Counted from the first letter of the stretch, positions 1 through 10,548 are shown. The stretch is DNA of 25,363 nt from Conidiobolus incongruus B7586 (GCA_000697335.1 JNEM01014741.1:1-25363), one strand, 5' to 3'. The notes: generated by a model not told the origin, from the sequence alone. Translations and numbers: made by a program.

Positions 1-3000
1 AATATTATTATATTATAAAATTTATAAAAAATTAATTATATAAAATTTAATTTGCTTTTATTATTAATAACCTTTTTTTCAAGGTTTTTTATAAATTTCT
101 AATATTTAATTAATAGTTTTTTATATTAATAATAGAAATTTGATGTTTTATAAACTAATTTAAAATAATTACAATAATTTTTCCCAAGGATATTTTATAA
201 TTACCTAAAGTAATCATAATTATATTAATTATAATCTAATGAATATATGTAAATATAATAGTTCTTTTCAATTATCTATATAAATGATATATTATAACTT
301 TAGCTTAATATTTTACAAATATTATATAAAATAATAGGTATTTTTAATTAATAAAAAAACACCAGTTAGCAGTTATTTCATTAACAAATATAATATTAAA
401 TTGGCTTATCATTTACTTATCTTTAAAAACTAAATAAAATAATAATATATAATTATTATTTATCAATCAAACACTCATTTATTATAATTTATAAAAAGGA
501 TATTTTTTGAAATTTTTATTAATATTTTATTATAATTTTGAAGAAATTATTATATTAATAGTTAAGAAATTTAATAAATATAGTAATTTAATATAATAGC
601 TATTATCCTTAATTAAATCAAAATAGATTTTATATGATATTAATTATTAAAGTTTTTTTTTAAAAATTTTATTAAATTAAAATTTATCTATTTTATATTA
701 TTTTAGATTAAACTAAGAATAAATTCTAATATATTTAGGATACTCTTATAATTAATATTAAATGATATTAATAATATTCTATAAAAAAATAAAAAAATCT
801 ATAATATAAATTTTTTGATTTATAAAGTAATAGTAAAAATTATTGTTTTAAGTTTTGATTAATATTAAGTAATATCATTTTTAATTTTAAATTATCAAAT
901 TTAATAACAAATGATATATTTATATTAATATCATATTTATATATTATTTGCCAATCTTGAATAATTTTAAAACGTTTATAATTAAGTTTAAATAATACTA
1001 AAACAAAAAACTTCTGGTTATTTTTATATTATTTTGATATTAATATATTAAGTATATATTTTATATATATATAATTTAATGTGACAATAATTATCTTTGA
1101 ATATATATAGTTTCAAAATTATATTTCTCCTAAATATTTGGTATATAATTTATTCTCTAGTATAATAGGGTCAATATATACAAGTTGTTTCAATATGAAC
1201 AGTATGGAAAAAGTCCTTGTTTATTTGATAATGGTTCCCTTTTTTAAATGTAAAAGTTGGTGAGGGTTCAAAGATAAAATAAGACAAGATAAGATAAAGT
1301 AAGCAAATATGATTGACATGTCATTATGATGACAAAGTGATCTGATCCATGACATCTAGATAATAATTTTTTGAATAATCAGAAATTAAAATATTGATTT
1401 TAAAAATATTTTTATATTTAAAATGATTTTAATAGCTATAAATTCATATATTTAAATATGCTATAATTAATAATAATTTTGTTCATATTAATATTAATTC
1501 TTAATAAATTTAAAATAATATCTTCATTTATATTATAATTATACTAATATTTAAATTTTGCTCTTAAATATAATTTTAATTTATATCAGCATTTACAGAA
1601 TTTTATCATTTTTTATGATTTTATATAATATATATTTTAAAACTCTAAAATATATTTATAGTAATGTAGTAGTAATTAAACTTTAGCAAAAAATTGTCAA
1701 ATATATTATAAATTATTCTGAGATGATAAAGACGATATATTAGTATAATAATCAATGCTAATTTCAAAATAATATATCGAAAAAAAATTTAAGAAATCAT
1801 TCAATAATTGATTATTAATTTAAATATATATCTGTAATATATTATTGATAAACAATTGTTCCAAATAATATAAATATCATTTTGAAATACTTAATTATTA
1901 TTTCTATATATTAATTTTTAAAAATATAAAATTTATATATATTTGTATTGGGGGTAATCATTTCAATTTGTTATATTTTCAAATAAAATTAAAAAAAAAT
2001 ATAAAATAATTTAATTTTGGTAGTTTTAAAAATTATGATATTAAAGTAATTTCTATATTTATTTTAATATAATAATAAAATTATTCCAAAAAGCATTATA
2101 AAAAATTTTAATCTATATTAACCAAATTATGTTCAAGAGAACTATTTAACAAAATTATAGATTAATTTTGAATTTGAATTTTATAACTGTACAAACAAAT
2201 AGTAGAGATTTTATTCATTTCGAAATATTTGAAAAATTATTAATTTCATAATAATTGTTATTATTAATTTTTTATATTTAGTCTATTTTTAATCTATAAT
2301 TATTTAAAAAATGTCAGAATTTATTAATCAAATTTTAATTTTGAATCAAAATTTTAACCAATTTATAATTTGTTATATAATATATATATTAAACTAATAT
2401 TGCTTAGTTGTTTTTATGTTTACTTAAAAAGGACGTATATACTTGCCCTGAATATTCAATAACTAGCAAAATAATGCTGATATAAAATGTGCTTATTATC
2501 ATTTATTTAAACTAATGATAGTAAGATTAATTTCATATTCATAATATGTGAACATAAAAATTATTGGCTACTTTAAGAATTGGTTAAATCAGTATACTCT
2601 TTGAAAATATATCAAATAACACTTAATAGATCTATATGGAATTCATTAGACATAATATTTATATATTTTAATCATGTTGATATACTATGTAGATATCAGT
2701 TCTATTTAAATTATTTTTCAATCATGATCAACAAATTCTAATGAGTATTTAAAAGCCACAAATATATTAAATTTTATTAGGAGTATGGAAAATATAAAGA
2801 CGATACAGCAACTATATCTTGTTCATATACGCATATACCAACCCTTAATATATATTATCAAGTTTAATACTAAAACGCAAACATTGATAAACTATAAATT
2901 CCCTTCACTATAAATCTCTGAAGTGGCAAAAATTAAAACTATAAATAATAGTTGATATTATCAATGTTAAAACAATTGTGAATAATCCAAAATGGCTGAA

Positions 3001-4147
3001 AAATTTTATTGAAAATTTATTGTATTTGGAACTTTTTTGATATATTATACTGGTGTGATTATTCATATCAAATTTTTTATTTGGCTGAAAATTTTCGAAT
3101 AACTTAGGTGGATTTGATGTGCTTTATAATTTCATTTATAATGACTATATATTCTGGTGTTAAAGTAATATCTATTTCAATTTATATAATTCTTATAATC
3201 AATTCAATGGTAATATATAATAATGGATTTAATAAGCCCAAAATCAATTCCAAAAATATATCAAACAATATTCATTAAATAAAAATTATATTTTCCACAA
3301 TTATCTCAAAGAATACTAATAATAGAAGCATTCAATTCTCCTAAAATGTACCATCTGACTGAAAATCTTAAAATATCTGATACAGTTTTGTCGATTAAAT
3401 ACTTTCATTTATAATTGAGGTGAATGGCATAATACTTTAAATATTATCATTTATAAATAAATCCAAATATAGCCAATTGAGTAAATACAACGAATCCAAA
3501 ATTAAAATATCATTATCTAATGTTGGTTAGACTTAATATCTATGCGTAAATAGGACTGTTAATATCATAACCATTATATAATGATGGGTAATTATGTAAT
3601 AATAGATAAAACTTTAAAAGATCTGAGAATTGACCCACAGCATCAATGATGCAAATTAATTGTTTTGTTTTGAATATTATTATGTGGATCAATCAATATC
3701 AAAGTTTTTTATTAAATACAGCTCTGATTTAAATGTAATATCGTATTGAAATTGTAGGGTATATGTTTAATCATAGACAACAATATAATTAATAGTGATT
3801 ATTGACTAATTTTTAATTAGATTTCTTACCTAAATTCATAATGCCTAATGCAAACTGATACTTATAGAGTTACACATGTCACAATAATTATATTAAATTA
3901 TAAAATAATTTCAAATATTTATTAAATTTAATTTTATTATATAATACTTAATATATTTTGAATATAATATTATAAAATTTAATAAAATTTTTTAAACTAA
4001 TTTTATTTTAATCAATTTTTCCCAGATTTAACAATAATATTAATTTTGAATAATCGCCAATTTAAACTAACAAAGATCATACAATGGCATTAAAATTCAA
4101 ATTTATTAATGGATGCAGTATAGCGCTTAATAATTAATCAAATCGGA
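1..4147. other. AT-rich intergenic spacer
   Basis: No reading frame, tRNA or transposon terminus could be supported here. The stretch is almost all A and T with many short AT palindromes. The only compositionally different patch is about 1190-1370, which carries three GATAA motifs (1273, 1288, 1293) but no coding frame. A short perfect hairpin (GCATCA-A-TGATGC) lies at 3640-3652; its role is unknown. The last few hundred bases are the presumed promoter region of the transporter gene at 4303. Confidence 0.6.
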
Positions 4148-4156
4148 TATAAATAG
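4148..4156 (+). promoter_or_regulatory. TATA box of the first DHA1 transporter
   Basis: TATAAATAG lies 147 bases before the ATG at 4303, inside a short less AT-rich patch (GCGCTTAATAATT...GGATGCAAAGGCG). The identical nonamer precedes the second transporter gene at a similar distance, which supports a real core promoter element rather than chance in AT-rich DNA. The start of transcription is inferred, not seen. Confidence 0.45.
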
Positions 4157-4302
4157 GATGCAAAGGCGTAATTTTTATTAAAATTCTTTGTTAAATTTTT
4201 TTTATTCAATTTTAATCATTATAAATTTTATTTTCTTTCTAATCTTAAGTATAAAAATATATAAAAAATATTAGAGTTAATCAAGTAAAAAATTTGTATT
4301 AA

Positions 4303-5777
4303 ATGATGAATTTTGAATCGCAATACAAATTGAAAGAAATCGATATTGAACCTTATCAAAGTCTGAGGAACGATGATAACTTGATTCAAAGCTGGGAGAG
4401 ATTGTTGGCTAAGGATGAGGAAAGGTTCACAGGTTTACAGAGAATATCCATCCTTCTCCTCATAGGTCTTGCAGGGCTCATAGCTCCCCTCACTTCGGAT
4501 ATTTATGTAAGTTCAAATTTTCAATATTTTTATCAGTGTGATAATAATAGATGATTTAGCTTCCTGCAATGGCTCAAATTGTGATAGATTTAAATACAAC
4601 TAATGAAAAGTTGGATATGACTATTTCTGCTTTCTTGCTCGTTTTAGCCTTTGTTCCCTTGGTTTGGGGTGCTTTATCAGATAGTTACGGTAGGAAGTTT
4701 ATTTACATTATATCTAGTATCTGTTTCACCGGTGCTTCTGCGGGCTGTGCTTTGTCTAATTCTATCGATCTACTCATTGGAATGCGTGTTATTCAGAGTA
4801 TTGGGTCATCTGCACCAATGGTTGTAGGTATCGGAACAATTACAGACGTGTTCCCCCGTGAGAATCGAGGTCTTGCTATGGGTATTTTCTTTTTAGGCCC
4901 TCTTCTGGGCCCAGTGGTTGGACCTACATTGGGTGGTGCCATTAGTGAATACGTTGGATGGCGAGGAATTTTTTGGGTACTCACTGGTATTGGTGGTCTC
5001 TTGTTAATCCTTGTGACTTTATGTCTCCCAGAAACTTTGTCTAAGGAACGTAGACAACCGCCTCCATTCCGGTACCACCCAAGACGTAAGAAATTCGTAA
5101 GAGATGGGCCATTCTTCAACCCATTTGCTGGATTAGCATTGTTTAGATATCCCCCAGTGATTATGGTCATTTTGTACGTTTGTGCAGTATTTTCATCTTA
5201 CTATAGTGTTGCAAGTTCTCAATCTGCTGCTATGACTGTGATTTATAAACTTTTACCATATCAAATCGGTCTCAGTTATTTGCCTCTTGGAGTTGGTACA
5301 GTGATTGGATCGGTTTTGGGTGGTAGATTATCGGACTATTTACTCACTCGAGCAATACGCATGATGGGTGATTCTCCCCCAGCCGAAGTACGTCTTCAAG
5401 GAACTTGGCCAGGTGTCGTTATGGTTCTCGGCGGGTTATTAGCAAATGGATGGTTATACGAAGCTGACGCACCGCTATACTCCGTTCTCATAGCACAAGC
5501 ATTCCTCGGGATGGGCATGACATTTGTGTTTTCAGGGACATCCACTTATCTAATTGATATGTTCCCACGCAATAGCGCCTCGGCGATGGCGTGCAACAAT
5601 TTCCTCCGCTTTTTAGCTGCTGCTTTCACCACTATGTTCAATTCCACAATGCTTATCAATTGGGGTTTTGGTAAAGTGTTCACCGGATTTGCCGTTATTC
5701 AATGCATTGGAATAATTTTCTTAATTATCCTCAGCTTCTTCGGCGAAAGGATGAGAGAATCCATAGGTCGTTATTAA
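4303..5777 (+). CDS. DHA1-family MFS drug:H+ antiporter (Qdr-like), two exons
   Basis: Exons 4303-4506 and 4560-5777, joined across a 53-base intron (4507-4559, GTAAGT...TTTAG, phase 0), give a 473-residue plasma-membrane transporter with about 12 membrane segments. The splice restores the family's first-helix exit: ...APLTSDIY followed by LPAMAQIVIDL. Motif A is G105-A-L-S-D109-S-Y-G112-R113-K114, the helix-4 Arg is R144, and motif C is G181-P-L-L-G185-P-V-V-G189-P190-T-L-G193-G194; together with TDVFPRENRG these mark the DHA1 branch. Proton-driven export of small toxic compounds or polyamines is the known family role; the substrate here cannot be told. The ATG at 4303 is followed at once by a second ATG (4306). 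Codon choice is AT-leaning. A possible polyadenylation signal, AATAAA, follows at about 5938. It is a paralogue of the gene at 18144, which has no intron at this point. Confidence 0.93.
4507..4559 (+). other. Intron of the first DHA1 transporter
   Basis: A 53-base intron with donor GTAAGT and acceptor TTTAG. It contains in-frame stops, and its removal joins TSDIY to LPAM in the register seen in other DHA1 proteins. It falls just after the first membrane helix. Confidence 0.88.
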
Positions 5778-6868
5778 TCGAATTCTAGAGTGAACCTCGT
5801 TTTGTAATTTTAGTCCATAATTATTAAGACAATATACATTATTTAATAGTTAACATAAATAATTCATAATTCTTCCATATAATTAACTATCTCTAATATT
5901 ATTTTTTATTTTCTTGCATTTTGGTGTAGAATTTATTAATAAATGATTGATTTTTAGAATTTAATTGATTCAGCAATCGGAGTAAAGTTTTATCTGAACA
6001 ATGATTAAACAGGGTAATTTTATTAAAATTTTTGCCACTTTGTATTAGTTTTGAACACAAAATTCTCACAAACACGTTATAATATTTTCATATTGATTAT
6101 TATTATTATTATGATATTCATCTTGATAAAATGCCAATTTTTTTATTATCTTTGTTATCGTTGATAATATATTGAATATTAATATATTCTTTTCTTACCT
6201 TTGATTAATATTGAAAAAAAATTATAATTTGAAACTAGTATGAAAATTAATAAATTTATTCAATAATTTATCCTAACAAAGAAATAAATATTTGAATGGT
6301 ATATTCAATGACGATTAAAATTCGACTGTTTATGAAAATTATAGTAATTAGCGAGAGTTTAATATATTGTACTTCAAATAACTCAATAATTTTTTAATTT
6401 TTATCATTTACTCCCTGATAAAATACAATATTATTAACTATAATAGTTCAATTGATATTACAGTTATTTTTCTAAATATTTAGCATTTGCTAGCGACAAA
6501 TAAATTCATATTTCAACTCCAAATTATAACATTATTCATGTTATATAATGCTTATTAAAATAAAATTCTATAATTTTGAGAAAAAAATGTAATAATTGAA
6601 GTTTTAACAGATATTCTATTTTAAACTATATTATCCAATATAAATTTGGTAGTAAACTAAAGTTCACTAAAATTATTCGATAAAAATTAATACAAATCCT
6701 TTATAGATGATTTCACAAACAATATGATTTCATTATCAATTTTTTTCCAAATGTCAATAAATCAAAATGTGACTGAAAAACATTAGACCCATAATAAAAA
6801 ACCAAGAAATTTTATATTTATTAATTGAACTTCAAAATGATATTTACTAAAATCAAAATAAATAAATA
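5778..6868. other. AT-rich intergenic spacer
   Basis: Spacer between the transporter and the gamma-SNAP gene. It should contain the 3' untranslated part of the former and the promoter of the latter. No clear TATA box precedes the ATG at 6869, and no coding frame or repeat is supported. Confidence 0.55.
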
Positions 6869-8138
6869 ATGAGTTTGAATCAGTTACAATCCGCAAACGA
6901 ATATATTAAAAAGGCGGAAAAAGCTATTAAAGGAGGATTCTTTAGCTCTCCAGATTTTTCAATAGGTGCTCAGTATTTTGAACAAGCTGGTAAACAATAT
7001 TCAAAATAATTTATATTATAATTGATGAATTTTTATTAGCTAACATTTTTAAAACTTTAAAAAAGTACGACTTGGCTAAACAACAATTTATTAGAGCTTC
7101 AGAATGTTTTCAAAAGGCTAACTCGTAATTTATTTGAGAAAGTTTATTCATAGTAGGCTTTAATAATTCGCGATATAGATTGTTTATGGCAGGAAAACAA
7201 ATTGAACAAGCTGCCTCCATGTCTTTACACCTCCAACAATTTGACGAAGCTGGACAGCTTTTTCAAAAGTCGGCTGCTCTTTATAACGCCCACGGCTCTG
7301 GTGATACTGCTTGTCAAGTTTTGGAGAACGGTGCCAAGTAATCACAGCTTCATAGATAAAAAGATGATAATTAATAATTTTATATTTAGACATTTAGAGA
7401 ACAAAGACATTGATCTCAGTATTGCTATGTTAACGGAAGCTACTGAAATTTATCATAATGACGATAGACTCCGATTTTCAATTGAGTGTTATAGAAAGTT
7501 GATTCAATATTTGATGAAATTACAAAAGTCAGTTTTTATTTACGTTGGTATTTGACTAAATATTTATTAATAATATTTAGATATGATCAATTATTCCAAA
7601 CTACACCCAATTTCAAAACCGCGGCTAAAGTTCTCACTAATAAGAGCACTCTTTTTCAAATTTATTTGACTGAAATGATTGTTCATTTAAGTAATAAGGA
7701 TGAAATTGCTGGTAAAAAAGTTTTGGACGCCGTACAAAAGTAAATAATGTTATATTATACTATCTTTTATAATGTAATCTAATTAAACTAATAGCGAACC
7801 TGGATATAATACCAGCCAACAAGCTAAATTTATGAGTGAATTAATTACCGCTTATGAAGAGGGTGATCAGGAGCAATTCTCCCATATTGTTAAAATTAAT
7901 TCCACTGGATTTTTGGATAATGAAGTAAGTATCTCAATAATATCATTATTTATACACATTTTAATTGTTTTAGACTGCTAGATTAGCTGCTTCAATTCGA
8001 GTCCCAGGTGCCGTAATTAAACCTGCACCAGCCCCCACTGGTCCTACAGCTACTACTTCCTCAGATGCTCCCCAGCCAGGCCAATATTCCTCCCAACTCC
8101 CTCTAGAAGCTGAAGAGGATGAAGATGATTTGTGTTAA
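6869..8138 (+). CDS. Gamma-SNAP (NSF attachment protein), seven exons
   Basis: Exons 6869-6989, 7040-7124, 7179-7337, 7390-7527, 7581-7739, 7795-7924 and 7974-8138 encode 318 residues, close to the 312 of human gamma-SNAP. Introns are 49-55 bases, begin GTAA (GTCA in the fourth) and end TAG; phases are 1,2,2,2,2,0. The spliced protein follows gamma-SNAP along its length: N-terminal helical repeats (KKAEKAIKGG, then AANIFKTLKKYDLAKQQF), LFMAGKQIEQAA, IYHNDDRLRFSIECY matching human VFENEERLRQAVELL, and an acidic tail ending EEDEDDLC, where human ends in GLC. SNAPs are cytosolic tetratricopeptide-like adaptors that recruit the NSF ATPase to spent SNARE complexes. A Pro/Thr/Ser-rich linker precedes the acidic tail. 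The start is the first ATG ahead of the conserved helix. Saccharomyces cerevisiae has alpha-SNAP (Sec17) but, from memory, no gamma form. Confidence 0.93.
6990..7039 (+). other. Gamma-SNAP intron 1
   Basis: 50 bases, GTAAAC...ATTAG, phase 1, splitting an Ala codon. Its removal gives FEQAANIFK, which matches the family. Confidence 0.85.
7125..7178 (+). other. Gamma-SNAP intron 2
   Basis: 54 bases, GTAATT...ATATAG, phase 2, splitting a Ser codon between KAN and LFMAG. Confidence 0.83.
7338..7389 (+). other. Gamma-SNAP intron 3
   Basis: 52 bases, GTAATC...ATTTAG, phase 2, splitting a Lys codon between ENGA and HLENKD. Confidence 0.83.
7528..7580 (+). other. Gamma-SNAP intron 4
   Basis: 53 bases, donor GTCAGT, acceptor ATTTAG, phase 2. 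TTGACTAAAT near the middle resembles a branch site. It joins MKLQK to YDQLFQ. Confidence 0.83.
7740..7794 (+). other. Gamma-SNAP intron 5
   Basis: 55 bases, GTAAAT...AATAG, phase 2. ACTAAT sits next to the acceptor and may be the branch site. It joins LDAVQ to EPGYNTSQQ through a split Asn codon. Confidence 0.82.
7925..7973 (+). other. Gamma-SNAP intron 6
   Basis: 49 bases, GTAAGT...TTTTAG, phase 0. It joins GFLDNE to TARLAASIRVPG, matching the human YMDNDYAKLGLSLVVPG region. Confidence 0.85.
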
Positions 8139-8860
8139 TTAAGTATTTTATAAATGTCCAATATCACATTATTCAAAATAGTATTAATATCTTAATAAAT
8201 ATTTCAATTATTGTAGCATTATGATTTGAGTATATGATTCATAAATACAGATTTCATTTAAAAATTTATAATATTATTATCAAGTTAAATTAATTTTTAC
8301 ATATAATCTTACATTAATTCATTAATGCTAATGATTTCAAAGATTATATTCAAGTAATTAAAATATTTATTTAATTCATTATTTTATAACCATATAGGTT
8401 TTAATTATTAATATCAAAATTTCAAAATTCAGTACTCTTTAATAAGTTTAAAAAGTAAACTTAGTTTATTAATATTTAATATTATATTAGATAGTATTTT
8501 GATATTTGAATTGTAAAGAATAAACTTAAATTTTCAATTTTAAACTAACTTTATATATTCTAGTTATTTTTCAAATAAGAATAATTATGAAATTTATAAT
8601 TTTGAAATTTTATCATACATTTTTAATAAATGAATTTATAATTCTGATATATCAAAATATTATAAAAGATTATTAAAAATATTATAAGGGAAATATGAGG
8701 TATTAGGAAATGAAATTAAAAAATAATTTTAATTAATGAATCACTGATATAATATATAAAAAAATGAATAATTATGAAATGCAAATACAATATTTATAAA
8801 TTTATAGCTGAAAAAATGTTATTAAATAAAATTATATCCCAGTAAATTATCAGTAGTGTC
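8139..8860. other. AT-rich intergenic spacer
   Basis: Holds the 3' flank of gamma-SNAP (TTAATAAAT near 8190 may serve in polyadenylation). Nothing else is supported. Confidence 0.5.
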
Positions 8861-9303
8861 GACTGAGTCATCCGTCGCCAAAGCCAGTTGAAGAGATAGA
8901 TTGGGAATCATGCGCACCATGGGACCCGCATTGCAGGATTCATAGTGGTGTCTGCATTTGTGGAGTCACGAACTCTCAATAAAGGAGCATAGTTTTATAA
9001 TCATGCCGTTGTTAGATCTTCCCCTCAGCCAAGCTCGGCTTACCAGTTCGGTCATTATCCTAAAATAAAGATAATAAAACTTCGTTCCTAATTTGATATA
9101 GTAATTTTCCTTATCAGTTTTGGCTGCCATGGCTTCTGGCCATCTTATAACCATACACCTCCGAACAGTGGCATACACGCCATCCCTTCGCACCATGCTG
9201 GCCATCCACCTAGCCATGTATCCACCTCACTTAGTCCGAGTGGAACTAGAGGCTCTCTCGACCCCCGGCATGGCCGATGTTACCACTCTAACCCTCACCA
9301 GGC
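8861..9303. other. Higher-G+C island abutting a tRNA-like gene; possible relic of a coding sequence
   Basis: The composition changes sharply from the AT-rich flank and stays higher until the tRNA-like unit at 9304, apart from an AT-rich piece at about 9062-9118. One plus-strand frame is open for 64 codons (9119-9310) and reads as a Ser/Pro/His-rich chain (for example HTPPNSGIHAIPSHHAGHPP). The same register upstream (8993-9061) reads SSPQPSSAYQFGHYP, of similar flavour, so the AT-rich piece could be an intron, though no splice pair keeping the register was found. The minus strand also has an open frame, so coding sense is unproven. No known family is recognised. Alternatives are a gene fragment, an old inserted element, or a structured RNA. 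Confidence 0.35.
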
Positions 9304-9378
9304 CAGTCGATAGCTTATTATAAATAAGGCGCTTGACTACGGATCAAGAGGTTCCAGGTTTGATCACTGGTTGAATAG
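9304..9378 (+). tRNA. tRNA-Arg(ACG)-like gene, probably decayed
   Basis: A 75-base cloverleaf of normal proportions. Acceptor arms 9304-9310 and 9371-9377 pair at 5 of 7 positions (one a G-T). The D stem is GCT/GGC. The anticodon stem CTTGA/TCAAG is perfect around loop CTACGGA, with anticodon ACG at 9339-9341. The variable loop has 5 bases, the T stem CCAGG/ACTGG pairs at 4 of 5 positions, the discriminator is G9378, and a TTTT stop follows at 9379. Against a working gene: the D loop lacks its GG pair, the T loop reads TTTGATC where TTCGANT is normal (a C-to-T change in the B box), and the acceptor has two mismatches. It may be a dying gene or a tRNA-derived part of a SINE-like element. Confidence 0.6.
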
Positions 9379-9678
9379 TTTTGAAATTATTTGACATTTT
9401 TTATCATTATTGAATGTTATATATATTATCGGCACATATATGTTAAACGTTTGGATTTCAATTAATACAAATCAAAGGATGTAAAATTCAAATGTATTTA
9501 ACTTTAATAAATAAATAAATTACTTTATTAGAATTTTGATCAATTAATTCAATTATAAAATGTTTAATTTTGTACTTTTTGATCAAAATGAGGGTATATG
9601 CTTTGAGAAATTATAAATTCAATATAATAATAAACTTTTATAATAGCCTTTAGAAAATTTAAATAATTGTTGGGTATA

Positions 9679-9709
<31 letters not shown>

Positions 9710-9875
9710 TATAAAGAAAAGAAAACTAAGTTGATATTAAAAAAATATTGAATGTAATAAAAAATATAGTTAATATGTTCTAAATTGGCCTGAAAAATTT
9801 TGATTTACAATAGCTGCTATTTTATAAAAATAATTTCAAAACTTTTATTCAAGTGACCAAATTAACAAGTTTTAT
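9379..9875. other. AT-rich spacer
   Basis: Return to the background composition between the two higher-G+C islands. Apart from the (AT)n run at 9691-9713, no feature was seen. Confidence 0.5.
9691..9713. repeat. (AT)n microsatellite
   Basis: An uninterrupted alternating AT run of about 11 units, flanked by TATAA-rich sequence. Confidence 0.9.
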
Positions 9876-10436
9876 TTAAATAATTAAACTTGTCGCGGTT
9901 ATTAGCTCATTGAGCGTCATTGAGGATACTGATACAACCATTATGTAGACCAGATTGTGAAGCATTGTGCTTACAAACTGAGGTAGGCTACCGATGATCA
10001 ATTCCCTAGCCATCCGACCATTATTACTGTTGAATGGGGCGTTGAAGAGAGTGACTAAATCAGCAGCAATGGCAGTATGAGGATTTGGCATGTTAAGAAG
10101 GCAAGATCACAGAATATCAATAGTAATGGATGCAGATCGGATAATGTAGTATGTCTCAAATGAAGTTATAGGTGGCTACTTGAGTATGCTCGGAAGCAGG
10201 CTTTGAATAAGAAAATAAGGTTTAGGAGTAAAGTAGAATAGAAAAAGTCTGTTAGAATTGAGTGGAAAGCGTTGACATATGTAGGCTATGATGTAGTAAT
10301 AATATAGATATAAGAACATGGGGATGTTGGGATATCAAGGGTATAGAGCCTTATTCACAACTGGTGGAATTATTTTTATGGCTTAATATGGGGGATCAGT
10401 GATTTGGTAGTATGTTTGAGCGAGAGAAGGTAATAA
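9876..10436 (-). pseudogene. Broken minus-strand reading frame in a higher-G+C island, family unknown
   Basis: One minus-strand register from 10436 down to the stop at 9876 runs for about 187 codons with only about four internal stops. In this AT-rich genome a random frame would be stopped far more often. The longest unbroken part is 71 codons (10091-9876; MPNPHTAIAADLVTLF... ending NELITATSLII). Upstream parts read as plausible protein rich in Tyr, Phe, Leu and Ile, including a hydrophobic stretch that could be a membrane segment. I do not recognise the family. It may be a dead host gene or the body of an old mobile element; its 5' side lies next to tRNA-Leu, a place some elements prefer. 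The composition differs from the flanks, as if it arrived or decayed recently. Confidence 0.42.
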
Positions 10437-10465
10437 TTAGATAACAATCGTCACAAAGCTAACAT

Positions 10466-10548
10466 GGCAATGTGGCCGAGTTGGTCTAAGGCGCCGCACT
10501 CAAGTTGCGGTCTCGTAAGAGGCATGAGTTCGAATCTCATCGTTGTCA
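10466..10548 (+). tRNA. tRNA-Leu(CAA), no intron
   Basis: Complete class II tRNA. The acceptor stem GGCAATG/CGTTGTC is fully paired if G-T pairs are allowed. The D arm GCC...GGC (10475-10492) carries the GTTGGT loop, and the anticodon stem CCGCA/TGCGG surrounds loop CTCAAGT with anticodon CAA at 10501-10503, reading UUG codons. The long variable arm TCTCGTAAGAGGC has a CTC/GAG stem, as expected for leucine. T arm ATGAG-TTCGAAT-CTCAT, discriminator A10548, followed directly by a TTTTTT Pol III stop. There is no intron, whereas the baker's yeast tRNA-Leu(CAA) genes have one. All identity bases look intact, so this should be functional. Confidence 0.96.

Noticed and set aside
1326-1345. C box (ATGATGA) and D box (CTGA) suggesting a C/D snoRNA
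   Set aside because: The boxes are only about 9 bases apart, leaving no room for a guide, and no terminal stem is seen.
4793-5170. 125-codon minus-strand frame inside the first transporter
   Set aside because: It is the antisense shadow of a conserved MFS coding sequence; the protein has no family features.
7184-7393. Minus-strand frame across gamma-SNAP exon 3
   Set aside because: Overlaps a well-supported exon and intron on the plus strand and has no recognisable domain.
6869-8138. Alpha-SNAP (Sec17) as the identity of the seven-exon gene
   Set aside because: The exon blocks and the acidic C-terminus ending in Cys follow gamma-SNAP; the leucine-rich alpha-SNAP C-terminus is absent.
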